From positions 372,001 to 436,000 of the forward strand of contig NZ_JAADJV010000003.1 in assembly GCF_011684115.1 (NCBI RefSeq): a DNA stretch of 64,000 bases. The letters run 5' to 3'. This document shows positions 55,156 to 64,000 of the stretch, piece after piece. Position 1 is the first letter of the stretch. Each line of letters begins with the position of its first letter. The notes under the pieces were generated by a model. That model worked only from the letters and a program-made list of their open reading frames with translations. It made no database searches and was not told the DNA's origin. The position numbers and the translations under genes are program-made. This stretch comes from Rahnella aceris. Lineage in GTDB: Bacteria; Pseudomonadota; Gammaproteobacteria; Enterobacterales; Enterobacteriaceae.

Positions 55156-55803
55156 ATGAAAACAATAACAAGTCTCCTATCCCTTTTTCTGTTAACAGGT
55201 TGCACCAGTGGCAATGCGCAAGAACAACACGGAACTATTAAAGCGCCCTGGGATGAATGGTATTTCACGTTCTCAACCCCTAAGGCCCTGCCTGCTCAGG
55301 TCACCCTTGTGAAGTTACTGGATACCGACGGTTACGGTTACGTTTTCCAGACTATCGATCAGCCACAAGGCGACAGCGTTGGAAAATGGGATACCCACAA
55401 TGGTCTGGGATCTTCACCTTTTAATAAGGCAAAATCTCCACCGCAGATGATTAAGTTTTGCTGGGACTCTATTATTGACAAAAAAGTGTATGAAACCACC
55501 TTATATTTCTCTTTGGACACACAACATAAAATGGTGAGTTCAGAGCCTGACTGGTCAAATCCGAAGGAGACTTATTACTTCCGGTATATGGTGATTGGCC
55601 TGGCACCGGAGGGAAAAGTCAGAGTTTGGCTAAAGAACAATGGAGACCCTGACGTACTCCAGACGAGCACCCAAATAACCACTGTTTCAGGTAAAGAGTT
55701 AGCAATGTGCAAAAACGAAACGAATTTCCCGGATGGTTACGAATACAGCGAAGGTATGAAAACCTTCATTAAAGATAAAAAATATCCCTACGGCAGTTGG
55801 TGA
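55156..55803 (+). CDS. Tli1-type immunity lipoprotein (DUF2931), copy 3
   Basis: 215 residues; lipobox LLTGC. Repeats copy 2 at a distance of 687 bases with only a few base changes until about codon 185, then ends ELAMCKNETNFPDGYEYSEG instead of the shared tail. No frameshift or stop, so all three copies look functional. Confidence 0.85.
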   Translation: MKTITSLLSLFLLTGCTSGNAQEQHGTIKAPWDEWYFTFSTPKALPAQVTLVKLLDTDGYGYVFQTIDQPQGDSVGKWDTHNGLGSSPFNKAKSPPQMIKFCWDSIIDKKVYETTLYFSLDTQHKMVSSEPDWSNPKETYYFRYMVIGLAPEGKVRVWLKNNGDPDVLQTSTQITTVSGKELAMCKNETNFPDGYEYSEGMKTFIKDKKYPYGSW

Positions 55804-56000
55804 TGAGTTTAAATAAAATAAATATGACTTTAATAAATGTCTGACATCCACTTCCCGCCGGCGCATTGCACCAAAATAATCACACCTTACCCATCCTTAT
55901 GTCAGTCAGAGATTTTATATGTCATAATTCCTCACCCCAAAGAATATTATTAGAGGTGGGTAGGGTTAATGCGAAGTTTTTTTTAAAATAAGGAAATCAC

Positions 56001-56486
56001 GTGCTGAAAAAAATCATTTTACTACTGAGTTCAATTTCATTTTTTGCCTTAGCAAATGAACCCACCCCATGCAGTAAAATGCAAGGGGAATATCAACGTG
56101 TAAAATCCAGTCACGGCATTCAAGATGATAACACCATCACGTTATATCTTAATAAAATCAGCAATACGAATAATGGATACTATGGACTACTCTATTCTGC
56201 ATCTTTCCAGCAATTATTGCAGCCGCTGGTGAGAGAAAACCCTCAGTGCAGCATAATTTTTGAGAATGTCACCCTGCGCTTCACTACAGACACCAAAAAA
56301 TACAACTGCCATTACATTTTAAGCGACAATACTGACAATTCTAAATTCTACTGCATGAAGAAAACCTCTGACACGCTCACTAATGACATTATTCAAATTT
56401 TTAAAAGTAATAAAAATGAACCTTTCTATAATGACATGTCAGACATAGAGGGTGTTATTAAATGGAGTAATGAATCTGACAATTAA
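56001..56486 (+). CDS. exported protein of unknown function in the T6SS locus
   Basis: 161 residues from a GTG with an AAGGAAATCAC leader. Signal peptide (MLKKIILLLSSISFFALANE, cleavage after ALA). The mature protein has six cysteines (CSKM, CSII, CHYI, CMKK and others) and no lipobox. Very AT-rich. Its place after the DUF2931 set suggests an orphan immunity protein, but this is a guess; no family recognised. Confidence 0.55.
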   Translation: MLKKIILLLSSISFFALANEPTPCSKMQGEYQRVKSSHGIQDDNTITLYLNKISNTNNGYYGLLYSASFQQLLQPLVRENPQCSIIFENVTLRFTTDTKKYNCHYILSDNTDNSKFYCMKKTSDTLTNDIIQIFKSNKNEPFYNDMSDIEGVIKWSNESDN

Positions 56487-56795
56487 AGGCCCTGGATGCC
56501 GTTTGAATTTTCTTAAGCAACACATGTTTTATGTGTGATTACGAAATAAACCCTCGCAAGTCCTGTACACTCGGGAGTAAGTATTTACACTCAATATCTT
56601 GTTGATCAGCATGAAGTAAACCTCAGAGTTACTAATTCAGCGGTTGACACATCATGTAATTACACAGCCGGAGTTTTAACAGTGCATTTAAAATCTAATC
56701 TAATGACACTGGTTAATTAAAAACCTGATGGGCATGAGTAAAAATAGAACAACCTTCTGATGTGAAAAATAAATTACTCAAGGATTTTTATTTCA
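56487..56795. other. AT-rich gap before tssF
   Basis: No reading frame with a ribosome site. It marks the return from the AT-rich island to the GC-rich tss genes, and probably holds a promoter for tssF onward. Confidence 0.5.
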
Positions 56796-58559
56796 ATGAA
56801 AGACCAAACCCTGCGTTATTACGATGCCGAGTTGCGCTATTTGCGTGATGCGGCGAAAGAGTTTGCGCAAACTCATCCTGATCGCGCCGCGATGCTCGAT
56901 CTCGATAAACCCGGCACACCTGATCCTTACGTTGAACGTCTGTTTGAGGGCTTTGCCTTCTCAATGGGAAGACTGCGCGAAAAAATTGACGACGACCTGC
57001 CGGAATTCACCGAAGGGCTGGTGAGCATGTTATGGCCACACTATCTGCGCACCATTCCTTCACTTTCCATTGTGTCGCTGAGCCCCGACGTGCCGTCGAT
57101 GAAAATGGCAGAAACTGTGCCCGCGGGAATGGAAATCTATTCCCGCCCTGTCGGCCCTAAAAATACTGTCTGCCAGTACCGCACCACGCGTGATATGACG
57201 CTTAATCCGCTGGCCGTTTCGAAAGTGGTAATGGCGACTGAGCCGGACGGACGTTCAGTATTGCGCCTGCGTCTCTCATGCAGCACGCAGACTGACTGGT
57301 CACAGGTTGATCTGCGTCGTCTGTGTTTTTATCTGGCAGGTGAGGCACCGGTTAGCAGTGCGCTGCATCTGGCCCTTACCCGCCGTCAGGCGGCGCTGTA
57401 TATCCGCCTTCCCAATCAGGCTGACCGCATCAAACTGGATGGCTGGTTCTCGCCGGGCGGATTCGCGGATGAAGATTTGCTGTGGCCAAAAGGCGAAAGT
57501 GCGTTCAGTGGCTATCAGTTGCTGCTGGAGTATTTCACTTTCCGCGAAAAATTCATGTTCGTGCATCTTAACGGGCTGGAATCAGTGACCTTGCCCGCAG
57601 GCATCGCATTCTTTGACCTGGAAGTCGTATTCAACAGCCAGTGGCAAAGTGATCTGCCTGTTACCGATGAAGCCATGGCGCTGCATTGTGTGCCGGTGAT
57701 CAACCTTTTCACGCTGGAAGCAGATCCGCTGCTTATTAACGGACTGGAGAATGAGTACCTGCTGCGTCCGCGCCGTTTACAGGACGGTCATACCGAAATT
57801 TATTCGGTCGATTCTGTTACAGGCTCACAACGCACGTCGGATGCGACTTACGTGCCCTTCACCAGCTTCCGTCACCGCGGCGGGATGCAGAGACGCCATG
57901 CGCCGGAGCGTTATTTTCACACCCGTGTTAAACGCGGTGTGACCGGGCTGCATGATACGTGGCTAATTCTCGGCGGTCAGCAATGGGAAGTGGATCGCGA
58001 ATTCACCCGCGAGCCCGTCTCCCTGAAAATTACCGGCACCAACGGTCAGTTACCACGCAAAGCGTTACAAAGCACCTTACTTGATCGCTGTGAGGCCGTA
58101 TTACAGACGTCGCTGAAAGTCCGAAATCTCAGCAAGCCGACGCTGCCTTCTTATCCTCCGGCAGAAGATCACTTCCAGTGGCGCGTGCTCAGTCATCTTG
58201 GCTCCAGTTATCTTAATCTGATGAGCAATGCAGACGTGTTACGCGGGACGCTTGAGCTCTATAACTGGCAGAGCGATGAACTGAACAACCGCCGCCTGGA
58301 TGCCATTCAGCAGGTGCAACATCATCAAATCCAACGTTTTGAGAAGGGATTTTTGCTGCGCGGCATTGATATCGAAGTCACGCTAGATGGCAATGGCTTT
58401 ACCGGTGAAGGCGATATTCATCTGTTCGGGGAAATGCTCAACCGCTTCTTTGCGCTTTACGCTGATATTCATTTATTCAATCAGTTAACCCTTATCGTTC
58501 AGCCTGCCGGGAAATGCATCCGATGGAAAGAGAATCACAATCAGCGCCTGCCCGGCTGA
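56796..58559 (+). CDS. tssF: TssF, baseplate wedge subunit
   Basis: 587 residues beginning MKDQTLRYYDAELRYLRDAA, the family N-terminus; FAFSMGRLREKIDDDLPEFT and the central and C-terminal blocks follow. TssF2-TssG forms the baseplate wedge. Its 3' end overlaps tssG by 37-46 bases. Confidence 0.95.
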   Translation: MKDQTLRYYDAELRYLRDAAKEFAQTHPDRAAMLDLDKPGTPDPYVERLFEGFAFSMGRLREKIDDDLPEFTEGLVSMLWPHYLRTIPSLSIVSLSPDVPSMKMAETVPAGMEIYSRPVGPKNTVCQYRTTRDMTLNPLAVSKVVMATEPDGRSVLRLRLSCSTQTDWSQVDLRRLCFYLAGEAPVSSALHLALTRRQAALYIRLPNQADRIKLDGWFSPGGFADEDLLWPKGESAFSGYQLLLEYFTFREKFMFVHLNGLESVTLPAGIAFFDLEVVFNSQWQSDLPVTDEAMALHCVPVINLFTLEADPLLINGLENEYLLRPRRLQDGHTEIYSVDSVTGSQRTSDATYVPFTSFRHRGGMQRRHAPERYFHTRVKRGVTGLHDTWLILGGQQWEVDREFTREPVSLKITGTNGQLPRKALQSTLLDRCEAVLQTSLKVRNLSKPTLPSYPPAEDHFQWRVLSHLGSSYLNLMSNADVLRGTLELYNWQSDELNNRRLDAIQQVQHHQIQRFEKGFLLRGIDIEVTLDGNGFTGEGDIHLFGEMLNRFFALYADIHLFNQLTLIVQPAGKCIRWKENHNQRLPG

Positions 58560-59620
58560 TCGAGCAACTTCAAGATAAACTGCCCTACACCCAGTTTTAT
58601 CGATTTTGTCAGTTGCTGGAGCAAAGCCAGCCAGATGCCCCTGCTCTGGGCAGCCAGTGGCAAGTCAGACACGACCCCGTACGTTTTCGTCCACATCCGG
58701 GGATGGGATTTCCCGCCAGCGAGTTTAAACGGGTGGAAATGCCGGAGCATCCGCATCTTCCACCGACCATCCGCACGACGTTTATCGGGTTGTACGGTGT
58801 CGAATCGCCGCTTCCTACATCCTATATCGATGACATTACACAGCGTCGCGATGGTTACGAAGCCGTCGCCGATTTTCTGGATATCTTCAACCACCGGCTG
58901 ACCACGCAGTATTACCGGATCTGGCGTAAATACTCATATCCCGCCACGTTTGCCCCCGGCGGGATGGATAAAACCTCGAAATATCTGCTGAGCCTGTGCG
59001 GGCTGGGCATAGAGGGATGTACGCAAGATATTGCCACGCCGGTTTCCCGTTTTCTGGCACTCACCAGCATGATGCGGCTACCGACACGCACCAGCGAAGG
59101 CATTATCGCACTGGTTCAGTTGCTGGCACCGGATACACAGGCGCAGGTACTGGCGCATGACCGCTGCAATATTCCCCTGCGCAAGCAATTGACCATGAGC
59201 GCCAGCGCGCCGGTCAGTATGAGCAGCAGCCCGGTGATGGGGCGCCAGACCGTCGATGTGAACTGTCAGGTTTTGCTGAAACTGAAAACTGAAAATCCGG
59301 ATGAAGCCCGTGAATGGCTTCCGGGTGGCCAGCTTTACACCGATTTGCTGGCGTTGTTGCAGGTGTATCTCGGCTCCCGGTTGCACGTCCGTTTACAACT
59401 GTCGGTGTCACGCGCGCTGCTGCCCGATGCAAAGCTTTCCTGCCGCCCGGAAAAATCCGGTGTGCTGCTGGGAAGAACCGCAGTGATGCGCAGGTTAAGG
59501 ATTACGTCTGCACCCCAAAATAAAACTGAAATGATCACTATTAATCTGGGCCGCTATCAGCGCGTTCAGGAAAATCTTCACAGAAGGGAAACTGATGAAT
59601 ATGGCGACTACCGCTGGTAA
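58523..59620 (+). CDS. tssG: TssG, baseplate wedge subunit
   Basis: 365 residues from ATG 58523 (368 from ATG 58514). DKLPYTQFYRFCQLLEQSQP and the PPTIRTTFIGLYGVESPLPTSY block are typical TssG. It completes the wedge with TssF and binds TssK. It overlaps tssF upstream and tssJ downstream, so the three are translationally linked. Confidence 0.94.
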   Translation: MERESQSAPARLIEQLQDKLPYTQFYRFCQLLEQSQPDAPALGSQWQVRHDPVRFRPHPGMGFPASEFKRVEMPEHPHLPPTIRTTFIGLYGVESPLPTSYIDDITQRRDGYEAVADFLDIFNHRLTTQYYRIWRKYSYPATFAPGGMDKTSKYLLSLCGLGIEGCTQDIATPVSRFLALTSMMRLPTRTSEGIIALVQLLAPDTQAQVLAHDRCNIPLRKQLTMSASAPVSMSSSPVMGRQTVDVNCQVLLKLKTENPDEAREWLPGGQLYTDLLALLQVYLGSRLHVRLQLSVSRALLPDAKLSCRPEKSGVLLGRTAVMRRLRITSAPQNKTEMITINLGRYQRVQENLHRRETDEYGDYRW

Positions 59621-60137
59621 AACCCGTTTTACATTACTGATGCTGGCAATGGTAACGACCCTGAGCGGATGCGGGCTGACCCAGAAAGTCAGCGACGGTA
59701 CGGTTGCTGTGACCAAATCCATTTTTTACAAGCAGGTGAAAACGCTGCATCTGGATATCACAGCACGCGACGCTATCAACAACAATGCCAGCGGCGCTCC
59801 GCTTTCAACGGTGGTGCGTATCTATCAGCTGAAAGACAGAAAAGTCTTTGACGATACCGATTATCCGTCGCTGTTTACTGAAGACAGTCAGGCGATAAAA
59901 GCCGATCTGCTGGAGCAAAAAGATATCCGGGTTCTTCCGGGGGCAGCAGTGACTATCGACGTGCCGATGAATGAAAAAGCACAGTTTGTGGCGGTCGCGG
60001 GTATGTTCCTTTCACCGGATATTACCAACAATACCTGGCGTATCGTGCTAAGCCGTAACGATCTGGATCCGGAAAAGGCGCGCCAGATCGAACTGAATAA
60101 TCAGGGAATGAAACTGCTGCCACTGAAGGATAAGTGA
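59595..60137 (+). CDS. tssJ: TssJ, outer-membrane lipoprotein
   Basis: 180 residues. Lipoprotein signal with lipobox LSGC (VTTLSGCGLTQ), then a beta-sandwich with VRIYQLKDRKVFDDTDYPSL. TssJ tethers TssM to the outer membrane. It starts within the last codons of tssG; tssE follows after one base. Confidence 0.93.
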   Translation: MNMATTAGKTRFTLLMLAMVTTLSGCGLTQKVSDGTVAVTKSIFYKQVKTLHLDITARDAINNNASGAPLSTVVRIYQLKDRKVFDDTDYPSLFTEDSQAIKADLLEQKDIRVLPGAAVTIDVPMNEKAQFVAVAGMFLSPDITNNTWRIVLSRNDLDPEKARQIELNNQGMKLLPLKDK

Positions 60138-60138
60138 T

Positions 60139-60567
60139 ATGTCGCAACCCTCACTTTACGAAATGCTGCTCGGCAACTTTGCTGGCGGCCTCGATCTGCA
60201 CAACGTCAGCGAAGAAAATCAGGTGATCCTCTCCGTACTCGACAACATGCAGCGCATCCTCAATTGCCGAGCCGGAACGCTTACCCATCTGCCGGATTAC
60301 GGTCTGCCGGACATGAGCAAAATCCTGCAAGGAATGCCCGGTACGGCGCATTCACTCCTGGATGTCTTGTCAGAGACCTTGCTGAAATACGAGCCACGCA
60401 TCAAAAAACTGCACGTTATTTTATTGCCCCAGTCCAGCCCCGGACATCTCGAATACGCCATTGACGCCGAACTGAAAGAGCTTGGCTTAGTGCGATTCGG
60501 TACCGAGTTTATGCCGGAAGGCCGCGTGCTGATGCGCCATATGAAACAGCAGAATTACGTCAGTTAA
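60139..60567 (+). CDS. tssE: TssE, gp25-like baseplate protein
   Basis: 142 residues; gp25/lysozyme-like baseplate family: ILNCRAGTLTHLPDYGLPDM and the C-terminal helix with HLEYAIDAELKELG. It joins the wedge to the first sheath ring. One base after tssJ. Confidence 0.93.
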   Translation: MSQPSLYEMLLGNFAGGLDLHNVSEENQVILSVLDNMQRILNCRAGTLTHLPDYGLPDMSKILQGMPGTAHSLLDVLSETLLKYEPRIKKLHVILLPQSSPGHLEYAIDAELKELGLVRFGTEFMPEGRVLMRHMKQQNYVS

Positions 60568-60578
60568 GGAAAACAACC

Positions 60579-61964
60579 ATGTCTATTGAACGCCAGTTGC
60601 GCACCGGGGATGACCCGCGTGCGCTGGCTGATTACGCGGTTTTACGCGAAGAACTGAGCAAATTAACCCATCCGGCGCGTCCGGATGTGGACTGGAAAAA
60701 GGTGGAACACCTGTGTCTGAACCTGTTCCAGCAAAACGGTATCGAGCTGCAAACGGCCTCCTGGTACACACAGGCCAGAGCGCGGCTAGCGGGCATGCCG
60801 GGATTAAATGAAGGGCTGGCGATCCTCGAGGCATTAATTTCACGTCAGTGGCCGGGACTGTGGCCGCAGCCGGTGCACGCGCGGATGGAAATTCTTTCGG
60901 GTCTGAGTCAGCGTCTTCAGCAAATATTGCGCGGTATGTCACTGGAATATCATGATTTATCGCAGATTTATCAGGCAGAAAAACTGATCGCTTCGCTTTG
61001 CAATGTGTTGCAACGCCTTGAACTGAAACACGTCAGCCAGCTGGAAGCACTGACTAGTTTCATGCATGGTACTGCCGTCAGGCTGGAGAATATGCACGCG
61101 ACCAGCGATGCAGCAATCGTTTTACCGGCGGCAGCGGCAGAAAAAGCGGAAAAAGAGTGGACCGCGCAACCCGGTGAACAATGGGTGTATGTTGCGCAGA
61201 GCGGACCTGCCGAACCGCAGTTGATTGCACCGCCTTCGCCAGTGAAACGTCCGGTGCAGTGGAAAGGGTTTATCGCAGGTATCGTGGTGACGGCATTGGC
61301 CGGTACCGGTTTTAAAGCCGGGATAGATGCTTTTTATCATCCGCAAACGGCAGAGCAACTGATGGCGACGCTGCCGGTATTACCAAAATCGCTGAACGCA
61401 CAGACGCTGGAAACACTTAAGAACCAACAGGCTGAGATGCTCCACCGCGAGGCACCGGCATTTCTGGCCGCCACCCAACAGCAAACACGCCAGCTGGCAG
61501 CATTGCCACCGCGCTGGGCACAGGACACCGGAGCACAACTGGTAAAACAGGCGCAAATCCTCTGGCCGGATAACCCCGCATCTCAACAACTGGCAAAAAA
61601 CTGGACACAGCAGCTTAACGCCAGTGCGATACCGCTGGAAAACCTCGATGGCTGGCAACAGGCGAATACGCAGTTACAGCAACTGGCGGACAAACTCAAC
61701 GGGCTGGATGAACAACGCGGTAAATACATGACCGTCTCACAGCTAAAATCCTCGGTATTCGCCATCCAGCAGGCGCTGAACAGTTCGCCGCCAGTCGAAG
61801 AATCGCTGCGCAAGCTGGCGCAGGATAAACAACAGCAAAAAGGCATATCCCCGCAGCGGATTATGCAACTGGATAACCAGTTCACGCAGTTGCTGAACAG
61901 GTATGTGTTGCTCATCCAGAACTTACCGGCGACAACCGAAAAAAATGGTCAGGCAGATCACTAA
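60579..61964 (+). CDS. second ImpA-domain protein, VasL-type
   Basis: 461 residues. ImpA_N region (1-150: DWKKVEHLCLNLFQQNGIEL, WPGLWPQPVHARMEIL), a membrane helix near 228-246 (WKGFIAGIVVTALAGTGFKA), and a VasL-like helical C-terminus. Such TagA/VasL proteins can anchor the sheath end at the membrane; role here inferred. AAGGAAAACAACC leader. Confidence 0.85.
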   Translation: MSIERQLRTGDDPRALADYAVLREELSKLTHPARPDVDWKKVEHLCLNLFQQNGIELQTASWYTQARARLAGMPGLNEGLAILEALISRQWPGLWPQPVHARMEILSGLSQRLQQILRGMSLEYHDLSQIYQAEKLIASLCNVLQRLELKHVSQLEALTSFMHGTAVRLENMHATSDAAIVLPAAAAEKAEKEWTAQPGEQWVYVAQSGPAEPQLIAPPSPVKRPVQWKGFIAGIVVTALAGTGFKAGIDAFYHPQTAEQLMATLPVLPKSLNAQTLETLKNQQAEMLHREAPAFLAATQQQTRQLAALPPRWAQDTGAQLVKQAQILWPDNPASQQLAKNWTQQLNASAIPLENLDGWQQANTQLQQLADKLNGLDEQRGKYMTVSQLKSSVFAIQQALNSSPPVEESLRKLAQDKQQQKGISPQRIMQLDNQFTQLLNRYVLLIQNLPATTEKNGQADH

Positions 61965-62013
61965 CTGATGTTTGTGGCGGCGGACGTCAGCCATCTTAAA
62001 TTACAGAGGAAGT

Positions 62014-62484
62014 ATGTCAGCAAAAGAACGGTTTCTAAAAAAATTACAAGACAGCCAGCCTCGCACTGGCTCTTTTGAAAATAAAGGTCAGGCGGATATC
62101 GCCGAGTTCCGGCAGCGGATCAGCCTGCTGCAGGAAAACATGGAAGAATGGCTGGAAGGCACCGGTATACGGATCGAAGGCACCACTATCTCACTGGTTG
62201 AATGTCTGATGGGCGGGAAATCATTCAGCGTTCCGGGTATACGGCTGTTTTATGAAGACAGGCAGGTGAAATTCACGCCGGTCTATTTATATGGCCAGGG
62301 CGTCACAGGCTGTGTGGAATCCAGTCTTTGCGTTCAGGGTCGCGTGACTGTCCTGTGCCGGTTGTTTATGCGTGCTGGCGAAAACAGGGACTGGACATGG
62401 CGCCCTGCAAATCCCTTCACCGGGCCAGAGCGGGCGTTTAGTGAAGATGCCTTTTTTGAGCTGATAGAAGGCTTATTACCCTGA
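62014..62484 (+). CDS. last gene of the T6SS locus, unknown function
   Basis: 156 residues from ATG 62014 (AGAGGAAGT leader). MSAKERFLKKLQDSQPRTGS start, then a beta-rich domain (GIRIEGTTISLVECLMGGKS, FTPVYLYGQGVTGCV). No membrane segment. Found here only by linkage; a conserved accessory role is inferred. The locus terminator follows. Confidence 0.6.
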   Translation: MSAKERFLKKLQDSQPRTGSFENKGQADIAEFRQRISLLQENMEEWLEGTGIRIEGTTISLVECLMGGKSFSVPGIRLFYEDRQVKFTPVYLYGQGVTGCVESSLCVQGRVTVLCRLFMRAGENRDWTWRPANPFTGPERAFSEDAFFELIEGLLP

Positions 62485-62504
62485 CGCCTGCGGGCGTCTT
62501 TTTT
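62483..62504 (+). terminator. terminator at the end of the T6SS locus
   Basis: GACGCC (62483-62488) pairs with GGCGTC (62493-62498), followed by six T. It overlaps the last gene's stop. Confidence 0.8.
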
Positions 62505-63031
62505 CCTCAGTCACCCGGGCAGACTTCCGTTAAAATGTAAAAAAATGCTACAAAAATTACCTTCCGGCTGCATTTTTCACCAAAACCGATGACATAAATT
62601 TACATTGCATTAAAAATAAGAATGCGCTGCCGCTCCTGCAAATTTAACTTTCTTGTTACCAATTTTGCACACAACAAGCCATTACCGAATGCAGGGAAAT
62701 TACATTTGAAAAACATCACAACTTTTTGATACAGATCAATGCAACAACATGACCTCTCACTTTTTGTGGTTAATTCCCTTCCCCCGCTTTTCTCCGAATT
62801 TAGTTTTCCCTCCCCTGCTTTTTACCCGTACTGAAAGTGTTTCAGCGACTAATTTCCCCACGGAACGGTCCCTGTTAATCCCTTCGCGCGATGTGCTTAA
62901 ATCGGTTTCTCGCAAAACCCCGGCAGTCCCACCCTTTCATTCATGACTTCACCTGCGAATGTCATACATCGCCGGTTCCCGTACCGGTATTGCTGTTTGG
63001 AAGGGTAACCTGACACACAAAAGAGGTTGTT
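62505..63031. other. long leader of the bd oxidase operon
   Basis: About 530 bases without a supported gene; a 65-codon forward frame at 62749-62946 has no ribosome site. It holds the FNR-type site listed separately and pyrimidine-rich stretches downstream of it. Confidence 0.55.
62726..62739. promoter_or_regulatory. FNR-type binding site upstream of the bd oxidase gene
   Basis: TTGATACAGATCAA, an exact fit to the FNR/CRP-family consensus TTGAT-N4-ATCAA, 293 bases upstream of the cioA-like ATG. Oxygen-responsive control is inferred. Confidence 0.75.
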
Positions 63032-64000
63032 ATGTTTGGTCTTGATGCGCTAGAACTGGCCCGGATCCAGTTTGCCTTCACCGTCTCTTTTCACATCATT
63101 TTTCCCGCTATTACTATCGGGCTTGCCAGTTTTCTGGCTGTTCTGGAAGGCATGTGGCTGAAAACAAAAAAAGAGGCATATCGCGACCTGTATCATTTCT
63201 GGTCGAAAATCTTTGCCGTTAACTTCGGTATGGGCGTGGTCTCCGGTCTGGTGATGGCTTACCAGTTCGGCACCAACTGGAGTATGTTCTCGTCATTCGC
63301 GGGCAGCATTACCGGTCCGCTGCTGACGTACGAAGTGTTAACTGCATTTTTCCTCGAAGCTGGCTTCCTCGGCGTGATGCTGTTCGGCTGGAACCGCGTC
63401 GGACCGGGCCTGCACTTCTTCTCTACCTGCATGGTGGCGCTCGGCACACTGATGTCGACGTTCTGGATCCTCGCTTCCAACAGCTGGATGCAAACCCCGC
63501 AGGGCTACGAGATTGTTAACAACCTGGTGGTGCCGGTCAGCTGGATGAAGGTTATCTTCAACCCGTCCTTCCCGTTCCGCTTAATGCACATGACTACCGC
63601 CGCGTTTCTGGCGTCTGCCTTCTTCGTGGGTTCTGCTGCGGCATGGCATTTGCTGCGCGGTCGCGATACGCCAGCCATCCGTACCATGTTGTCGATGGCA
63701 ATGTGGATGGCGCTGATCGTCTCGCCAATTCAGGCATTCCTGGGCGATGCGCACGGCCTGAATACCCTGAAATATCAGCCTGCTAAAATCGCGGCCATCG
63801 AAGGCCACTGGGAAAATAAAGACAACAAACCTTCCCCGCTGGTGCTGATCGGCTATCCCGATATGAACCGTGAAGAAACCCGTTACGCGATTGAAATCCC
63901 GTATCTGGGCAGCCTGATCCTGACGCACAGCCTGACGCATCAGATCCCGGCGCTGAAATCCTTCCCGAAAGAAGACCGCCCGAACTCTTCCGTCATCTTC
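63032..64000 (+). CDS. cioA: CioA-type cytochrome bd oxidase subunit I, 5' part
   Basis: 323 codons before the window edge. MFGLDALELARIQFAFTVSF with the haem-ligand His of SFHIIFP, later FGTNWSMFSSFAG, YEVLTAFFLEAGFLGVMLFG with the buried Glu residues, and SWMQTPQGYEI. The first lines fit the cyanide-insensitive CioA group rather than CydA. Subunit I oxidises quinol and carries haems b and d. AAGAGGTTGTT leader. cioB is expected just outside. Confidence 0.9.
   Translation, partial: MFGLDALELARIQFAFTVSFHIIFPAITIGLASFLAVLEGMWLKTKKEAYRDLYHFWSKIFAVNFGMGVVSGLVMAYQFGTNWSMFSSFAGSITGPLLTYEVLTAFFLEAGFLGVMLFGWNRVGPGLHFFSTCMVALGTLMSTFWILASNSWMQTPQGYEIVNNLVVPVSWMKVIFNPSFPFRLMHMTTAAFLASAFFVGSAAAWHLLRGRDTPAIRTMLSMAMWMALIVSPIQAFLGDAHGLNTLKYQPAKIAAIEGHWENKDNKPSPLVLIGYPDMNREETRYAIEIPYLGSLILTHSLTHQIPALKSFPKEDRPNSSVIF

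Noticed and set aside
62749..62946. 65-codon forward frame in the bd oxidase leader
   Set aside because: No ribosome site, odd composition, and lies within the regulatory leader.

Overview
The window reads as a chromosomal segment of an enterobacterium. The family assignment is inference: a micF-like RNA beside an OmpC/OmpF-type porin, a YhfL-type lipoprotein, flagellar sigma-28 promoters, an acetoin reductase, OvoA and a cyanide-insensitive bd oxidase together suggest Yersiniaceae (Rahnella, Ewingella, Rouxiella or Serratia-like). No rRNA gene and no intact tRNA gene was seen.

Region 1 (1 to about 9,790) is the early and integration half of a lambdoid prophage. Leftward from a cI/cro switch at about 5.1 kb run cro, a CII/YmfL-type regulator, a DUF4222 protein, an O-like replication protein with 15-bp iterons inside its gene, an MT-A70 adenine methyltransferase, a TGT/DpdA-like protein, RusA and an Rha/KilAC antirepressor. 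Rightward lie small early genes, a DUF4406 protein, xis and int. The prophage ends inside a porin gene, of which only the first 229 codons remain in the window.

Region 2 (about 9.8 to 24.4 kb) is mostly host chromosome: the truncated porin with a divergent micF-like RNA, a small putative regulator, a BudC-type acetoin reductase, a Rob-like AraC regulator, a tannase-family esterase, a YhfL-like lipoprotein, OvoA, an orphan tyrosine recombinase, an aer gene broken by a small deletion, and a methyl-accepting chemotaxis protein. Both chemoreceptor loci have sigma-28 type promoters.

Region 3 (24.4 to 62.5 kb) is a complete type VI secretion locus: tssB, tssC, tssK, tssL, an OmpA/TagL protein, hcp, clpV, vgrG1, PAAR, tssM, tssA, vgrG2, tssF, tssG, tssJ, tssE and a second ImpA/VasL protein. 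Three AT-rich effector/immunity islands are set into it: an HELCH metallopeptidase with a lipoprotein; a class 3 lipase with an A-B-A'-B' lipoprotein array in which the last two copies are broken; and a Tle1 (DUF2235) phospholipase followed by three tandem DUF2931 lipoproteins. Decayed genes after clpV suggest earlier cassette turnover. No Fha/PpkA/PppA phosphorylation genes were seen in the locus.

Region 4 (62.5 kb to the end) has a long leader with a consensus FNR-type site, then the start of a CioA-type cytochrome bd oxidase gene that runs off the window.
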